Shown piece after piece: positions 34,512-51,377 of a stretch of DNA of 64,000 nt. Made by a program: the position numbers and the translations under genes. The notes beneath the pieces are model-generated. The model was not told where the DNA came from. It saw nothing but the letters and a program-made list of their open reading frames with translations, and made no database searches. Numbering within the stretch: the stretch's first letter is position 1; the number at the start of each line of letters is the position of its first letter. Source of the DNA: Vulcanimicrobiota bacterium (GTDB lineage Bacteria > Vulcanimicrobiota > Vulcanimicrobiia > Vulcanimicrobiales > Vulcanimicrobiaceae); assembly GCA_003140215.1 (NCBI GenBank), contig PLJL01000004.1, positions 466,193 to 530,192 on the forward strand, written 5' to 3'.

Positions 34512-35273
34512 ATGACTTCACAACCGCAACCGGTCGAGAGCGTCTTCTCCCGCGCGTGGGAGCTCCTGACGCGCAACTGGATCATTATCGTCCCCGGCAT
34601 CGTCATCGGCGCCATCGTCGGGATCATCTCGGGCCTGCTGACGCCGCACGTCTACTCGTCGACGGACTACGCGAACAACCCCGGCCTCGCGATGGCGAGC
34701 ATGGGCAACGTGTTTCTGAACGCCGCCATCTTGGCGTGCATCGGAGTCGTGGCGTACATCGCGACCATGACCTTTACGGTCGGGATGGCCGGCGCCGCAT
34801 GGGCCCGCGGAACGACGACCCTGGCCGACGGCTCGGCGGCATTTCAGGCAGGCGCGGGCAACGTCATAATCACCGCGATCGGCTTGATCTTGTTAGGCAT
34901 CGTGGCGGCGATTCTGGCGATCCCGACCCTGGGGCTGGTGCTGCTGGCGTACTGGATCTTCACGTTGTACGCGATGCCTGCGGCGATCATCGGGCAGCGC
35001 GCGGGCTTCTCGGCGATCAGCGAGTCGTTTCAGATCGCCACCAAGCGCTTCGTGCCGACCTTGATCATCGCGATCCTCATCTTCGTGATCTCGTTCGTGC
35101 TCGGGCTGCTGACGCTGCCGCTCCATTTCATCCCGTTCCTAGGCCCGATCATCAGTAGCGTCATCACGCAGGTCGTCATCGCCTTCGCGATGCTCGTCAT
35201 CGTCGGCGAGTACCTCAACCTGCGCGCGTCCGGCGCCCTCGCCCCAGCCGCGCCGCCGACCACTCCCGCCTAG
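34512..35273 (+). CDS. Polytopic membrane protein of unknown function
   Basis: The 253-residue protein has about six hydrophobic helices. The N-terminus VFSRAWELLTRNWIIIVPGIVIG resembles the membrane domain found beside glycerophosphodiesterases and in related DUF families. The rest includes a long amphipathic link (ISESFQIATKRFVPTL) and a Pro/Ala C-tail. ATG 34512 is used; a TTG three bases earlier is also in frame. A strong hairpin terminator follows 18 bases after the stop. Confidence 0.7.
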   Translation: MTSQPQPVESVFSRAWELLTRNWIIIVPGIVIGAIVGIISGLLTPHVYSSTDYANNPGLAMASMGNVFLNAAILACIGVVAYIATMTFTVGMAGAAWARGTTTLADGSAAFQAGAGNVIITAIGLILLGIVAAILAIPTLGLVLLAYWIFTLYAMPAAIIGQRAGFSAISESFQIATKRFVPTLIIAILIFVISFVLGLLTLPLHFIPFLGPIISSVITQVVIAFAMLVIVGEYLNLRASGALAPAAPPTTPA

Positions 35274-35290
35274 GCCTGGTCGAATCGAAT

Positions 35291-35326
35291 CCCGCACCGG
35301 GGCGGAACGCCCCGGTGCGGGCTTTT
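35291..35326 (+). terminator. Intrinsic terminator
   Basis: A perfect 13-bp stem (CCCGCACCGGGGC at 35291-35303, complement at 35309-35321) with a 5-base loop is followed by CTTTTC. It ends the transcript that contains the membrane protein at 34512-35273. Confidence 0.9.
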
Positions 35327-35440
35327 CATGTCCCTAGGTCGTATAATCCGTCGGCCGTCGTATATCGACCGGCGGATGTGGCGCACGCACACTAGAGGGC
35401 GCCCGGTTTCTTGTCGGTCCGCTCGAAAGGACGTCTGCGC

Positions 35441-37648
35441 GTGCGCAAGTTTCTGGCTGCTTCGGTGACGGCGTTTGCATTGTTGGCCGGATGCGGCGGC
35501 GGCGCCGGCGTCAGGCTCGCCCCGCAGACGCAGTCCTCGCCTCCCTCGAGCACGACACCCGAGTCGGTGCAGGTGACGGTGCTCGTCGGCGGCCGCTCGG
35601 GCCCGGTCACCAGCAGCGTGCGGCGGCCGAAGTTCATCTCGCCGTCGACCAACGGGATCGACCTCAAAGTGTACGCGCACGGCGGCAACACGATCATCGG
35701 CGAGTCGAAGACCGACATCTCGTCCGGTTCGGCTGCGTGCGGCGGACAAACGGGCCTGCCGCGCACCTGCACGGTGCCGGTCCCCTCCCCACCCGGCACC
35801 GACGACTTCGTCGGGACGACGTACGATGCGGCGCCGGTGAGCAACTCGTTTTCTGGCGCACACGTGCTCGGCATCGGGGTGCTGACCGCCACGATCACGC
35901 AGGGGGCGAGCAATGCGCTCACCCTCTACATCAGCGGCGTGATCAACTCGCTGGGCTTTCTCGCGCCCAATGCGTCGCTGCCCGGCGATGGCGTGAGCCA
36001 CGACCTCGGCTTCGTGCTCAACCCCGCGGACTTCGGCAACAACCCGATCACCGCCGGCTCCAACGATCCCTATCAGAATCCGATCAGCGTCCAACTCTCG
36101 GAGTCGGGCGGCAGCGGCCACGTGCAAATCGTCAAGAACGGCACGCCGACGGGCGGGACCAGCACGTCGCTGACCCACTCCACCGACACCGTCGCCGTCC
36201 GGTACGACGGCGGCGCCGCGCCGGGTTACGACGTCACGGTCACCGTCGGTGCAAACAACGTCACGCCCGAGACGCTGACGATCTCGCCGATGTACCTTTC
36301 TTCGGCGAGCCCGTACTACTCCAATAAGACGCTGTCGTTCACCGGGCCGGGTCAGACGGCGCAAGTCACCCTGAACGAAACCGGCGCGTCGAATTCCTTG
36401 ACCTACACGGCGACGCCGAGCGCGAGCTGCGCGGGAATCGCGACGGCGTCGGCGCCGTCCGGGCCGCCGAACGCAGCCTCGACCACCGTCACCGCCGGTT
36501 CGACCGGCGGATCGTGCACGATCGCGTTCTCGGACGGTTCGAGCACGCAGACCTGGAACGTCGTCGTGACAGTTTCGAGCGGCTCGGTCAACATCCCGAG
36601 CGGCGCTCTCGGCCCGATCGTCTTCAACAACTACTCGAGCTCGGCGATTCAGGGCCAGACCGATCCCGCTTCCGGCAAACCCTGGCTCTCGGACTCCTGC
36701 AGCAACAACGACTACGACGCGAAGGTCGTGAACACCACCTCGTACCCGAGCGCGAATTGGAGCGGCTTCGTGCAGCCCACCAAGGCGCTGCAATTCTCCA
36801 ACGCGGTGTATCAGGCGTCGTGCTTCGCCGGGCTCGCCACCCCGGAAGGCCCGAAGACGTCCGGGTACCCGAACTCGCTCACCAATACCACGGGCCCCGT
36901 CCAGTGCGGTCCGACCTGCAATCCGTACTTTTCGTACGAGTTCGTGGTGACGTCGTCGACCGGCGCCTTCCAGCCCGACCTCGAGATGGACTTTTCGCCC
37001 GTGTACGCCGACAACGGCGCGCGGATGGCGTGGGTCGGACTGTGGCACACGACCAACCCGCACAGCAGCAACGCGCAAAGCCTGTTGATCTTCACCACCG
37101 ACGTCGAGGGCCACACCGGGACGGCGCCGTGCTTGGCGTGTTCGAACTTCGTCGCGCACGAAGTGAAGTACGTCGATCCGGCCCTGGCGCACAAGATCGG
37201 TCTCGCGATCAACTTCGTGCAGCCGGACAACGACACGGTGACGATCTACGTCGACGGCGTGCAACAGCCGCCGGCGACGACGGTCCGCTCGTGGGAGGAC
37301 TACTACCTCTTCGACACGGCGCCGGATCCGGGCTACGCGAATCCGTACTCGCGTGCGGTCGACGATGTGCTGTTCCACACGTCCAATGTCGACACGTGCG
37401 TGGACTTCAACGACTACAGCGGCGGCCCGTGCAACTCCGCGTCGCCGCGGACGGGGCACCCGGGTCACACCGCCAACGCGAACAACGGGTTCCTGATCAC
37501 CAACATCGAGACGTGCTCCGGCACGGCGGCGAGTTGCGCGGGGGCGATCCAGACGTCGAGCTCCGCTCGGAGCGTGCAGTCCAAGTCGTCGTCGAGCTTC
37601 GCCCGCCCGTCGACGACCACGTTCCGCAACATGAGCAAGGTCAGATAG
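35441..37648 (+). CDS. Large Ser/Thr/Gly-rich surface lipoprotein
   Basis: The 735-residue protein has a lipoprotein signal with lipobox FALLAGC. Residues 25-120 are Ser/Pro/Thr-rich. Several beta-sandwich-like repeats follow (about 120-400), then a C-terminal region (400-720) rich in Asn, Gly, Ser and Tyr, with paired Cys (CGPTCNP, CLACSN) and concanavalin-like strands (RMAWVGLWHT, TVTIYVDGVQQPP). I recognise no named family; a lectin- or LamG-like fold at the C-terminus is possible. GTG 35441 fits an AAAGGA upstream. It stands alone between two terminators and probably is an exposed adhesin or binding protein. Confidence 0.75.
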   Translation: MRKFLAASVTAFALLAGCGGGAGVRLAPQTQSSPPSSTTPESVQVTVLVGGRSGPVTSSVRRPKFISPSTNGIDLKVYAHGGNTIIGESKTDISSGSAACGGQTGLPRTCTVPVPSPPGTDDFVGTTYDAAPVSNSFSGAHVLGIGVLTATITQGASNALTLYISGVINSLGFLAPNASLPGDGVSHDLGFVLNPADFGNNPITAGSNDPYQNPISVQLSESGGSGHVQIVKNGTPTGGTSTSLTHSTDTVAVRYDGGAAPGYDVTVTVGANNVTPETLTISPMYLSSASPYYSNKTLSFTGPGQTAQVTLNETGASNSLTYTATPSASCAGIATASAPSGPPNAASTTVTAGSTGGSCTIAFSDGSSTQTWNVVVTVSSGSVNIPSGALGPIVFNNYSSSAIQGQTDPASGKPWLSDSCSNNDYDAKVVNTTSYPSANWSGFVQPTKALQFSNAVYQASCFAGLATPEGPKTSGYPNSLTNTTGPVQCGPTCNPYFSYEFVVTSSTGAFQPDLEMDFSPVYADNGARMAWVGLWHTTNPHSSNAQSLLIFTTDVEGHTGTAPCLACSNFVAHEVKYVDPALAHKIGLAINFVQPDNDTVTIYVDGVQQPPATTVRSWEDYYLFDTAPDPGYANPYSRAVDDVLFHTSNVDTCVDFNDYSGGPCNSASPRTGHPGHTANANNGFLITNIETCSGTAASCAGAIQTSSSARSVQSKSSSSFARPSTTTFRNMSKVR

Positions 37649-37678
37649 CGCGCTTGCGCTGACCCGCTCCAGGTCGGA

Positions 37679-37714
37679 GGCCGGCCTCCTTCGGGGGGCC
37701 GGCTTTCCTTTTTC
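37679..37714 (+). terminator. Intrinsic terminator
   Basis: A GC-rich hairpin (GGCCGGCC... TTCGG ...GGCCGGC) is followed by TTTCCTTTTT. It lies 30 bases after the lipoprotein stop and about 45 bases before uvrA, so uvrA has its own promoter. Confidence 0.85.
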
Positions 37715-37757
37715 CGGCCGCAACGGAGCCGGGTGGGGCGGGGTCTAAGATCGAGTC

Positions 37758-40760
<3,003 letters not shown>

Positions 40761-40766
40761 CTCAGT

Positions 40767-40785
40767 GGCACCATGGGCCGGTGCC
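40767..40785. terminator. Possible bidirectional hairpin between uvrA and hicA
   Basis: GGCACC and GGTGCC form a 6-bp stem around a 7-base loop in the 28-base gap between the convergent uvrA and hicA stops. The T tract is poor, so termination strength is uncertain. Confidence 0.35.
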
Positions 40786-40788
40786 GAA

Positions 40789-41004
40789 TTAGAGGAGGCG
40801 TCGCAAGTCTTCGACGTCCAGGCCTGCGCGCGCGAGGATCGCGCGTAGGGTCCCGATCGGGACGTCACGTTTGCCGTGCACGGGGATCGATGCGAAGCGG
40901 CCATCGTCGTGCTCGAGGATGACGTGCGAACCGCTTTGACGCGCGACGGCGAAACCGGCGCGCTGCAAGGCGCGGACGAGAGCCGGCCCGCTGGCGGCGG
41001 GCAT
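40789..41004 (-). CDS. hicA: HicA-family toxin (mRNA interferase-like)
   Basis: The 71-residue protein has the dsRBD-like HicA fold: ALVRALQRAGFAVARQSGSHVILEH with the catalytic His in GSH, then SIPVHGKRDVPIGTLRAIL and a C-terminal helix. HicA toxins cleave mRNA and are neutralised by HicB. ATG 41004 agrees with the family start; a GTG at 41016 would add four residues. It lies directly after the HicB-like gene, which is the antitoxin-first order. Confidence 0.85.
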   Translation of the reverse strand: MPAASGPALVRALQRAGFAVARQSGSHVILEHDDGRFASIPVHGKRDVPIGTLRAILARAGLDVEDLRRLL

Positions 41005-41027
41005 CTTAAGGCTCACGTTGCGGCGTG

Positions 41028-41261
41028 CTATGCGGCGACGCTGACGATTTCGAGCCTGGCGCCATCGGCGTCAGGCTCGGGGACCTCGAGGCCTCGCTCG
41101 CGGCGGTACTCCACCGAAAGCCGGATGGCGTCTTCGGCCATGCGAAGCGCATCGTCCCGGTCTGTCCCGTAGGTTTGAATCTCGGGGAACGCCGGCACGA
41201 CGACGCGGACGAGATCATCGTCGGGTTCAAGGAGCACGGCGTACCGAAGCAGGTCAGCCAT
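41028..41261 (-). CDS. hicB: HicB-like antitoxin
   Basis: The 77-residue protein starts LLRYAVLLEPDDDLVRVVVPAFPEIQTYG, the short HicB N-terminal domain, then DDALRMAEDAIRLSVEYRRERG and a short C-tail. No DNA-binding C-terminal helix-turn-helix or ribbon is visible, so autoregulation through this protein is unlikely. It should bind and block the adjacent HicA. ATG 41261 is chosen because upstream in-frame sequence has no homology. Confidence 0.82.
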   Translation of the reverse strand: MADLLRYAVLLEPDDDLVRVVVPAFPEIQTYGTDRDDALRMAEDAIRLSVEYRRERGLEVPEPDADGARLEIVSVAA

Positions 41262-41352
41262 GAGACCTGGATTCGACGGCAATGCTGCCATCCCCGGTCC
41301 GTTCGCAGCGAGGGCGCGGAGTTGCTGGGGCCGGGTCGAACGACGACGCACC

Positions 41353-41502
41353 ATGATTACACCCGACCAAGAGATCCAGCTCAAGCAGATCGCCGCGCAA
41401 CTCGTCGGCTCGATGCTCGACAACCACAACGGCGACTGGGACGACAAGGAGACGGCGAAAGCGTTCTTGACGATCTACCAAGCCGTCAAGAACGCAATGT
41501 AA
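41353..41502 (+). CDS. Very small protein of unknown function
   Basis: The 49-residue frame (MITPDQEIQLKQIAAQLV...) is predicted largely helical and reads like a real short protein: no Cys, charged and regular. It lies divergent to hicB and convergent to the PEP-mutase gene. No ribosome site is evident, so I rate it only moderately. Confidence 0.45.
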   Translation: MITPDQEIQLKQIAAQLVGSMLDNHNGDWDDKETAKAFLTIYQAVKNAM

Positions 41503-41516
41503 CAGCCTTCGGCCCG

Positions 41517-42353
41517 TTACCCCCGGCGCTCGAGCAGCGCGTTGGCGTCGGCGTACGAGACGCTGGGCTCACGGGTGAAGGAGAACGTGCCGCTGTCGCG
41601 CAGTTCGTGCGCGATCTCGCGCAGCACCCCCAGCGTGCGGCGCATCACCGACGAACCGACGCTGACGCGCCGTACGCCGAGGCGCTGCAGCGCGGCTGCG
41701 TCAGGGATGGTCGGCCCGGCCAGGACGTTGAGCGGCAGCGCTACCGAAGCAGCGATCCGGCGAATCGTCTCGGCATCGGCGATGCCCGGCACGAAGACGC
41801 CGTCGGCGCCCGCTTTGGCGTATGCGCGCAGGCGTTCCACCGTTGCCTCGAAGCGCTTCGCTGGCGATCCGATGTGCGCGAGATAGATGTCGGTTCGCGC
41901 GTTGAGGAACACGTCTGGCGCGGCTTCCTTCGCCGCCGCGACGCGCTCCGCCGCCTGCTCGATCGGAAAGATCTCGCTCTCGTACAGCCCGTCCTCGAGG
42001 TTGTAGCCGGCGACGCCGGTCTGTGCGAGCCGCCGCACGAACTGCCCCAGCGACGCGGTGTCGGGAGCGTAGCCGCTTTCGATGTCGGCTGAGAGTGGCA
42101 CGTCGAGCGCGTGCACGATGCGCTCGAGCGTCGCGAGGTGCAACTCGATGTCGAGGACGTTTCCGTCCGCGTACCCCAGCGAGTTCGCCAGCCCGGCGCT
42201 CGACGTCGCGACGGCTGGAAAGCCGGCGTCTTCGTAGACGCGGGCCGAGATGACGTCCCAGGCGTTGGGCAGGACGAGAATCGCCGGCCCCTCGTGCAAG
42301 GCCCGAAAGGCGCGCCGCCGCTCGGCCGTCGTCGTCTGATCGAACCCAACCAT
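41517..42353 (-). CDS. Isocitrate lyase/PEP mutase superfamily protein
   Basis: The 278-residue TIM-barrel enzyme has superfamily motifs LPNAWDVISARVYEDAGF, ATSSAGLANSLGY, PLSADIESGY (metal ligand Asp), NLEDGLYE, NARTDIYL, ADGVFVPG and NVLAGP. The ICL catalytic KKCGH is absent, so it is not isocitrate lyase; it resembles oxaloacetate-hydrolase or carboxyPEP-mutase-like members. The start at ATG 42353 has GGTGGAGG upstream. The next gene ends one base before it, so they form an operon. Confidence 0.9.
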   Translation of the reverse strand: MVGFDQTTTAERRRAFRALHEGPAILVLPNAWDVISARVYEDAGFPAVATSSAGLANSLGYADGNVLDIELHLATLERIVHALDVPLSADIESGYAPDTASLGQFVRRLAQTGVAGYNLEDGLYESEIFPIEQAAERVAAAKEAAPDVFLNARTDIYLAHIGSPAKRFEATVERLRAYAKAGADGVFVPGIADAETIRRIAASVALPLNVLAGPTIPDAAALQRLGVRRVSVGSSVMRRTLGVLREIAHELRDSGTFSFTREPSVSYADANALLERRG

Positions 42354-42354
42354 C

Positions 42355-47200
<4,846 letters not shown>

Positions 47201-47201
<1 letters not shown>

Positions 47202-47563
47202 CAGCCTTCGAGCACCACGACGGCCGCCGCCGTCGTCGCCGTATGGGTGATCGTGAGATGGATGGCGCGCACGCCGCGCTGCTCGAGCAGCTTTTCGTAG
47301 CCGCCGTAGAGGCGAATCACCGGGCGTCCGCTGCGCTCGTGCGAGACGCCGACCGACTTCCATGGGATCGCGTGACCGAAGGCCTTGCGCGTCGCCTCCT
47401 TCGCGGCGAAGAAGCCTGCCAGCCGCTCCGCCCAGTGGCGTTTGCGCATCGCGTACGCCATCTCTTCGTCGGTGTAGACCTTGCGGGCGAAGCGCGCGCG
47501 CGTCGTCTCGTCGAACGCGTAGCGTTCCACCTCGGCGAGGTCGAGGCCGATCCCGACGATCAT
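47201..47563 (-). CDS. acpS: Holo-[acyl-carrier-protein] synthase
   Basis: The 120-residue enzyme attaches 4-phosphopantetheine to acyl carrier protein. Motifs are VGIGLDLAEVERY with the Mg-binding Asp and FFAAKEATRKAFG with the Glu/Lys pair, then RPVIRLYG and HLTITHTATTAAAVV. ATG 47563 marks the family start. Its stop overlaps the nnr start, an arrangement (acpS-nnr) that is common in bacteria. Confidence 0.95.
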
Positions 47564-47629
47564 GCTGCGGCCTTCGACCGACGCAGCGCCAGGACCGCGC
47601 GACGCGCGGACCGAAGCTGTAGTACCGGC

Positions 47630-48166
47630 GTGCGCGAGATCAGCATCGTTCCGATCAATGCGATCGACGCAGGATTGCTCACCCGGCTTGCTTTGTGCCT
47701 GGAGGAGCGGTTCCTCGCGACGGCGGCCGTGCGTGCCTCGCTTGCCGTCCCCAAAGGCGCCCTCAATAGCACGCGCGGCCAACTGTTCTTCGGCTCGCTG
47801 GTCGGGCGCCTGACCTCCGCCTACGAAACGCGCGAGGAACTCGTGCTCGGCGTGACCGAGTTCGACCTCTACAAGACGTCGCATCAGTTCGTCTTTGGAT
47901 CCTCCAGCGAGACGCAACGCTGCGCGGCGGTGTCGTTGCACCGGCTGCGCTCGGAGTTTTACGGCGACCCGCCCGACGAGAACGCGCTGTTTCAGCGGCT
48001 CTTGAAGGAAAGCGTCCACGAGATCGGCCACGCCCTGGGCCTGCGCCATTGCTACAACGCGCGCTGCGCGATGTACTATTCGGACTCGGTCTTCGACACC
48101 GACAACAAGTACTCGCACTTCTGCGAGACCTGCGAGCGACGCAGCCGAGCGAACCGCCCCGCCTAA
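47630..48166 (+). CDS. amzA: Archaemetzincin-family zinc protease
   Basis: The 178-residue protein starts at GTG 47630 and begins REISIVPINAIDAGLL. It carries the metzincin motif HEIGHALGLRHC followed by NARCAMYYSD and FCETC: the HExxHxxGxxH zinc site, a Met-turn equivalent and the extra Cys set that binds structural zinc in this family. Archaemetzincins are common in archaea and vertebrates, and patchy in bacteria. No signal peptide is present, so it acts in the cytosol; substrates are unknown. It diverges from acpS. Confidence 0.9.
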   Translation: MREISIVPINAIDAGLLTRLALCLEERFLATAAVRASLAVPKGALNSTRGQLFFGSLVGRLTSAYETREELVLGVTEFDLYKTSHQFVFGSSSETQRCAAVSLHRLRSEFYGDPPDENALFQRLLKESVHEIGHALGLRHCYNARCAMYYSDSVFDTDNKYSHFCETCERRSRANRPA

Positions 48167-48223
48167 GCGCCTCCTTGGCCTCAAGGGCGGTCCGCCGTCG
48201 TCCGATGCCTGAAAGGACGGAGC

Positions 48224-49795
48224 GTGCGGTGGGCACGTCTCCGATCTCATCCGCTCGTCAGCGAGGGCTCGTTGAGACCGATCCTGGACCGTCTGCTCGC
48301 CTTGCGCCGCCGCGCCCCGGCCGGAGTGCGCGCCGCCATGGCCGCCGTGGTGCTGGCGGGGCTGGGTGGACTGGCAGCGCTCCTGGAGCGTGGTGCGGGC
48401 GGGACCCCAGGCTCCCTGGCCGCCGGGCTGGGCTTAGCCGCGTGCGGCTTCGTGCTGGTGGTCTGGCTCTGCGACGCCCCGGCCGGCGGCCCGGCCGCTG
48501 ATCCGCGGGCGGTCGTGCCGGCCGCCGAGGGCGGGGCCCTCGCGCTGCTCGGCGCCGAGCTGCGGGAGGTCGCGGCCGGAGATCTGACCCGGGAATGCAC
48601 GGTCTCCGAAGGCCCGGTGGCCCAACTCGCGGCCGGACTCAACACGTTCGTCGGCGGGGTCCACGGTTTCGTCGCCGGGATGCGCCACGAGGCCGAGCGG
48701 CTCGGGGCCGCCGGCTCCGACTTGCACGGTACCGCCGAGTCGTCGCTGGCCGTGATCGAGGGCGGCGCGATCGCCCAAAAACAGCTCGAGGACGGCATCG
48801 TCGAGCAGTCCCGGATCGTCGAAGGCGCGCTGTTCAAGGTGCGCGCGATGACCGACGCGATCACCGAGCTCGCCGGGTCGGCCCAGCAGCAGACCCGCTC
48901 GCTCGACGAGACGGCGATCGACGTCTCGGCGATGTCGGCATCGATCGAAGAAGTCTCAGCTCAGGTCGAGTCGCTGCTCGCCATCTCGTCGCAGACCACG
49001 CAGACCGCCGATCGCGGCGGCGCCGCGATCCACACCATCGTCGACGCGATGGCGACGATCCGCTCGACGATCGAGGACCTGGGCGGCGACATCCGCCGCC
49101 TAGGCGCGAACTCCGACCAGATCGGCGACATCGTCAAAGTCATCGACCGCATCGCCGAGCAGACGAATTTGCTGGCGCTCAACGCCGCGATCGAAGCCGC
49201 CCGCGCGGGCGAGCACGGCCGCGGTTTCGCAGTGGTAGCGTCGGAGATCCGCAAACTCGCCGACGGCAGTGTCCAGGCGACCAAAGAGATCGCCGGACAC
49301 ATCGGGTCCACGCAGTCGGTCATCGCCCAGGTCACCGAGGCCATGTCGCGGCTCACCGATCGCCTCGAGGCCAGCGTCTCGTCCACCGACAGCGCGTCGG
49401 ACGCGCTGCGCGAGATCGTCGCCGCGGTCAAGGACGCGAACCAGCAGATCGGGCAGATCAGCGCCGTCACCCGCTCGATGTCCGAGAACACGTTCCGCGT
49501 GATCCGCTCGATCGAGGAGATCGCACGGTCGGTCAATGCGAACCTCGCGGCGACCAAACAGATGGCGTCGCACTCCGGCGAGGTGTCGAGCGCCTTCGAT
49601 TCCATCACGGCGATTTCGTCACAGAACGCGTCGTCGGTCGAAGTTCTCACCTACGTCAACGCCGAGGTCACGTCGGCCGCGCAGCGCATTCTGGGTTCCG
49701 TCGATGAGATGAACCAGCACGCATCCGCGATCGACGGCCGGCTCGGCCGCTACACCACCATCGACGACAAGATCACCCAGGAGATCGTGGTATGA
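48224..49795 (+). CDS. Chemoreceptor signalling protein without a periplasmic sensor
   Basis: The 523-residue protein has two membrane helices close together (about residues 38-85) with almost no outside loop. An HAMP-like linker follows ([15 protein letters not shown]), then a long methyl-accepting coiled coil with the tip [35 protein letters not shown] (split here in reading, about 308-345). It should bind CheW and CheA, but no sensory domain is visible. The stop overlaps the ATG of the Cache-domain gene, so I infer that the two form one receptor. It starts at GTG 48224. Confidence 0.88.
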   Translation: MRWARLRSHPLVSEGSLRPILDRLLALRRRAPAGVRAAMAAVVLAGLGGLAALLERGAGGTPGSLAAGLGLAACGFVLVVWLCDAPAGGPAADPRAVVPAAEGGALALLGAELREVAAGDLTRECTVSEGPVAQLAAGLNTFVGGVHGFVAGMRHEAERLGAAGSDLHGTAESSLAVIEGGAIAQKQLEDGIVEQSRIVEGALFKVRAMTDAITELAGSAQQQTRSLDETAIDVSAMSASIEEVSAQVESLLAISSQTTQTADRGGAAIHTIVDAMATIRSTIEDLGGDIRRLGANSDQIGDIVKVIDRIAEQTNLLALNAAIEAARAGEHGRGFAVVASEIRKLADGSVQATKEIAGHIGSTQSVIAQVTEAMSRLTDRLEASVSSTDSASDALREIVAAVKDANQQIGQISAVTRSMSENTFRVIRSIEEIARSVNANLAATKQMASHSGEVSSAFDSITAISSQNASSVEVLTYVNAEVTSAAQRILGSVDEMNQHASAIDGRLGRYTTIDDKITQEIVV

Positions 49796-51144
49796 AGCTC
49801 GGGTTGCGCACGAAACTCATCGGTACCCTCGTCGGGGCCATCGTCATCTCGTCGGCGATCGGCGCGATCGCCGCGCGCCAGACGATGGCGACCGACCTCA
49901 ACGGGCTCGCGACCCAGCAGGTCGGCAGCGGTGCTACCGGTTACGCCGGCTATTGGGACGCCAAGCGCGACCTGGTGAAGCTCCTCGTCGGCCAAGCCGC
50001 GATCAATGAGACGATCCGACGCGGCACCGCCGCGCACACGCGCAACCTCGACGGTACGCTGACCGAGATCGCGCACCAGGGCGGGCTCTCGTTCCTCACC
50101 ATCGTCGACGCGCGCGGCTACGTCGTCGCTCGCGCGACCGGTGGGAAGCCGGGGATGAAGCATCCCTCGCCGCTCGTGAAGCGCGCGCTGCTGGGCGAGA
50201 CCGTCCGGACCGCCGCGCGAATCCCGCACGACGAGCTGTTGCCCGAGTTCCTCGAACCGCAGATCGAGTCCACCACCCCGGGCCGCGAAGGCCTCGTCGA
50301 AGGATTGGGGATCGTCTCGGCGGTTCCGATCTCCGACGCCAACGGCCGCACGATCGGCGCGGCCTACGGCGGGATCGTCATAGACCACTACTACGACGTC
50401 GTCGACCAAGCCGCGCAGGCACTGGGCGGCAAAGCCGCGGTGATCTTCCAAGGCGAGCTCATCTCCAGCTCGCTGACACGGCGCGACGGGACCCGGCTCG
50501 TGGACGATTCGGCCAGCGACCGCGTCAAGGACCTCACCACGCCCTTCTACGGCACCGACCTCGAAGGCGGCGTCGAGTACCTGGTGCGCGTCGAGCCGAT
50601 CTTAGACGATCAGATGCACGTCGTCGCGTCGCGCTGGTTCGGCGTCCCGCTCGCGACCTTTACGCGTATCCAAGAGCACACGCTCGTTTCGATGCTGGGC
50701 TGGAGCATCGTCGGAATCCTGATCGGTCTCGCGATCGCGCTGCCGGTCGTCGGACGGATCGCCCGCGATCTCGTCGCGCGCAGCCGCCAGGTGCGTACCT
50801 CGGCCCGCGAGCTCTCCGTGGTCATCGTCGGCAGCGAGGTGTCGGGCGATCACGTCGCGCAGACGCGCGCCGCCGTCGAGCGCCAGGGCGAGCTGCTCAT
50901 GCAGGCGGCGACCGAAACACATCCTGAAGAGTCCGCACACCGCGTCGCCACGGCGACCGTCCGCGGCGTTTCGGAGAAGATCCTCGCGGCCTCGGCGCTC
51001 AACGCGGAGATCCTGGGCGACGTCGTCGTGATCGACACGTTAGCATCGGAGATGGCCGAGCGGACGCAGCAAGCGGTCGCGCGCGTGAACGAGCTCAACG
51101 ACGTGGCGGTCGGTCTCGACGAATTGGTGAACGGCGCGAAGTGA
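49792..51144 (+). CDS. Cache-domain sensor protein, partner of the upstream chemoreceptor
   Basis: The 450-residue protein has a TM at residues 8-28, a periplasmic Cache-type domain (about 35-290: [57 protein letters not shown]) and a second TM at about 305-325. It ends in a cytoplasmic helical tail of 120 residues. It has no MA, HAMP or kinase domain of its own. The tail resembles the non-tip part of a receptor coil and could pair with the preceding gene product. ATG overlaps the upstream stop (ATGA). Ligand unknown; Cache domains often bind amino or carboxylic acids. Confidence 0.85.
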   Translation: MKLGLRTKLIGTLVGAIVISSAIGAIAARQTMATDLNGLATQQVGSGATGYAGYWDAKRDLVKLLVGQAAINETIRRGTAAHTRNLDGTLTEIAHQGGLSFLTIVDARGYVVARATGGKPGMKHPSPLVKRALLGETVRTAARIPHDELLPEFLEPQIESTTPGREGLVEGLGIVSAVPISDANGRTIGAAYGGIVIDHYYDVVDQAAQALGGKAAVIFQGELISSSLTRRDGTRLVDDSASDRVKDLTTPFYGTDLEGGVEYLVRVEPILDDQMHVVASRWFGVPLATFTRIQEHTLVSMLGWSIVGILIGLAIALPVVGRIARDLVARSRQVRTSARELSVVIVGSEVSGDHVAQTRAAVERQGELLMQAATETHPEESAHRVATATVRGVSEKILAASALNAEILGDVVVIDTLASEMAERTQQAVARVNELNDVAVGLDELVNGAK

Positions 51145-51150
51145 GACGCG

Positions 51151-51366
51151 ATGGCTGACGTCCTGTTGTACTTCGCGTCCAACGCCGACACCATGATCGC
51201 GACCAAAGCGCTCAAAGACGGCGGCGTCGCCGCGAAGATGATTCCGAAGCCGGCGCACGTCATCGCCTCGGCGAACCTCGCCCTGAGCGTCGATCCGTCG
51301 TTCGAGGCGACCGCGATCGCCGTGCTCGGCAAAGCGAACGTCGCCCTGGGCGGCGTGGTCAAGTAG
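51151..51366 (+). CDS. DUF3343-like small protein
   Basis: The 71-residue protein follows the DUF3343 layout: VLLYFASNADTMIATKALKDGG, then VAAKMIPKPAHVIASANLALSVDPS. The family is often described as sulfur or selenium carriers that use a Cys in the middle; here that position has no Cys (ASANLAL). It starts 6 bases after the Cache gene, suggesting the same operon. It could be a small partner of the receptor system. Confidence 0.7.
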   Translation: MADVLLYFASNADTMIATKALKDGGVAAKMIPKPAHVIASANLALSVDPSFEATAIAVLGKANVALGGVVK

Positions 51367-51377
51367 CGGGCAGCGCC

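Noticed and set aside
41517..42353. Isocitrate lyase
   Set aside because: The catalytic KKCGH motif is absent and the protein is much shorter than isocitrate lyase.
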